A stretch of DNA of 64,000 bases from Trichobilharzia szidati (taxonomy: Eukaryota; Platyhelminthes; Trematoda; Strigeidida; Schistosomatidae). The stretch spans positions 23,958,436-24,022,435 of the forward strand of contig OX235275.1 in the NCBI GenBank assembly GCA_944472155.2. The letters are read 5' to 3'. Under the pieces are notes generated by a model. It made no database searches and had not been told where the DNA came from. It saw only the letters and a program-made list of their open reading frames with translations. This document shows, piece after piece, positions 63,800-64,000 of the stretch. The position numbers and the translations under genes were made by a program. Each line of letters begins with the position of its first letter. Position 1 is the stretch's first letter.

Positions 63800-64000
63800 T
63801 ATTGTTATATTGTTCCCTTGGGTTCCTAGTGGAACATAGGGCTTCAACTGCACGTCTCCACTTGCTTCTGTCTTCTGCTGTACTTTTCACTTGCATCCAT
63901 GTTAGTCCATACTGTTTCAACTCCTCTTCACACGATCTCCTCCATGTCACCCTTGGACGTCCCACTCGCCGCTTCCCTTTCGAGTTCCACTCGAGGGCCT
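63800..64000 (-). mobile_element. RTE-1 3' end, continuing past the window
   Basis: Begins with the RTE-1 3' end on the minus strand (complement of TTGTTCCCTTGGGTTCCTAG, 63809-63828) and follows the same sequence as 33212-33420 and 12976-13180 with very few differences. It is the third RTE-1 end in this orientation; the rest is outside the window. Confidence 0.88.

Noticed and set aside
1..64000. LTR retrotransposon, DNA transposase or endogenous virus sequences
   Set aside because: I looked for retroviral-type protease, integrase, gag zinc-knuckle, DDE transposase and viral signatures in the readable frames and saw none. All RT sequences are PLE, RTE or CR1 type.

Overview
The window looks like repeat-packed intergenic or heterochromatic DNA from a blood fluke of the genus Schistosoma. 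It is AT-rich. It carries the retroelement set known from schistosome genomes: Penelope-like elements (PLEs) with a GIY-YIG endonuclease, RTE-clade and CR1-clade non-LTR retrotransposons, and tRNA-derived SINEs of the Smα type with a hammerhead-like segment. The species cannot be decided by eye. I found no intact host gene, no rRNA, no convincing functional tRNA gene and no CRISPR. There are two assembly gaps (26288-26782 and 54488-54987). PLE-A to PLE-F, RTE-1/RTE-2 and S1/S2 are my own working labels.

The dominant structure is a very large inverted duplication. The left arm (about 583-20231) is repeated in reverse order and opposite strand in the right arm (about 45641 down to 29628), around a loop of about 9.4 kb (20232-29627). 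Matched landmarks pair one by one along the arms: PLE-A 3.1-4.6 kb with 42.9-44.5 kb, CR1 5.3-6.1 with 41.6-42.4, RTE-2 6.2-6.9 with 40.8-41.5, PLE-A 7.6-8.5 with 39.3-40.1, PLE-D 8.5-10.1 with 37.7-39.2, RTE relics 10.3-12.9 with 36.5-37.5, RTE-1 pair 13.0-16.3 with 33.2-36.5, RTE relics 16.4-18.5 with 31.4-33.2, and the PLE-E/CR1 chimera 18.6-20.2 with 29.6-31.2. The left arm is longer because of at least three private insertions: PLE-C plus a SINE dimer in 1736-3056, a SINE at about 3999-4244, and a 5'-truncated CR1 at 10603-12246.

Most of the duplication is visibly diverged, but 4.7-8.5 kb and 39.25-43.1 kb are almost identical, which suggests arm-to-arm gene conversion. Inside each arm a head-to-head pair of RTE-1 3' ends brackets a spacer of about 1 kb. 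This spacer lies in the same orientation in both arms although everything around it is inverted, so it has probably flipped. The two RTE-1 ends within one arm share private variants, which suggests local homogenisation.

The loop (20.2-29.6 kb) holds SINEs, RTE and PLE fragments, a PLE-A copy with inverted terminal repeats, and the first gap. Beyond the right arm, 45.7-50 kb is an RTE relic followed by a CR1 relic. The CR1 relic is split by a 622-bp, GC-richer unknown insertion with a 24-bp target-site duplication and by a SINE. From 50 to 55 kb the sequence is sparse (SINE and PLE scraps, one weak non-TE coding candidate, the second gap). From 55 to 64 kb there are a CR1 relic, a head-to-head PLE-F pair, a nearly intact PLE-B RT-endonuclease, two PLE-C copies, and the start of another RTE-1 3' end.

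The elements do not form a pathway. The window records nested retrotransposition followed by palindrome-driven rearrangement. All clade assignments come from reading motifs (YVDD or YADD, GVxQG, GIY-YIG surroundings, RTE and CR1 C-terminal signatures); no database search was run.
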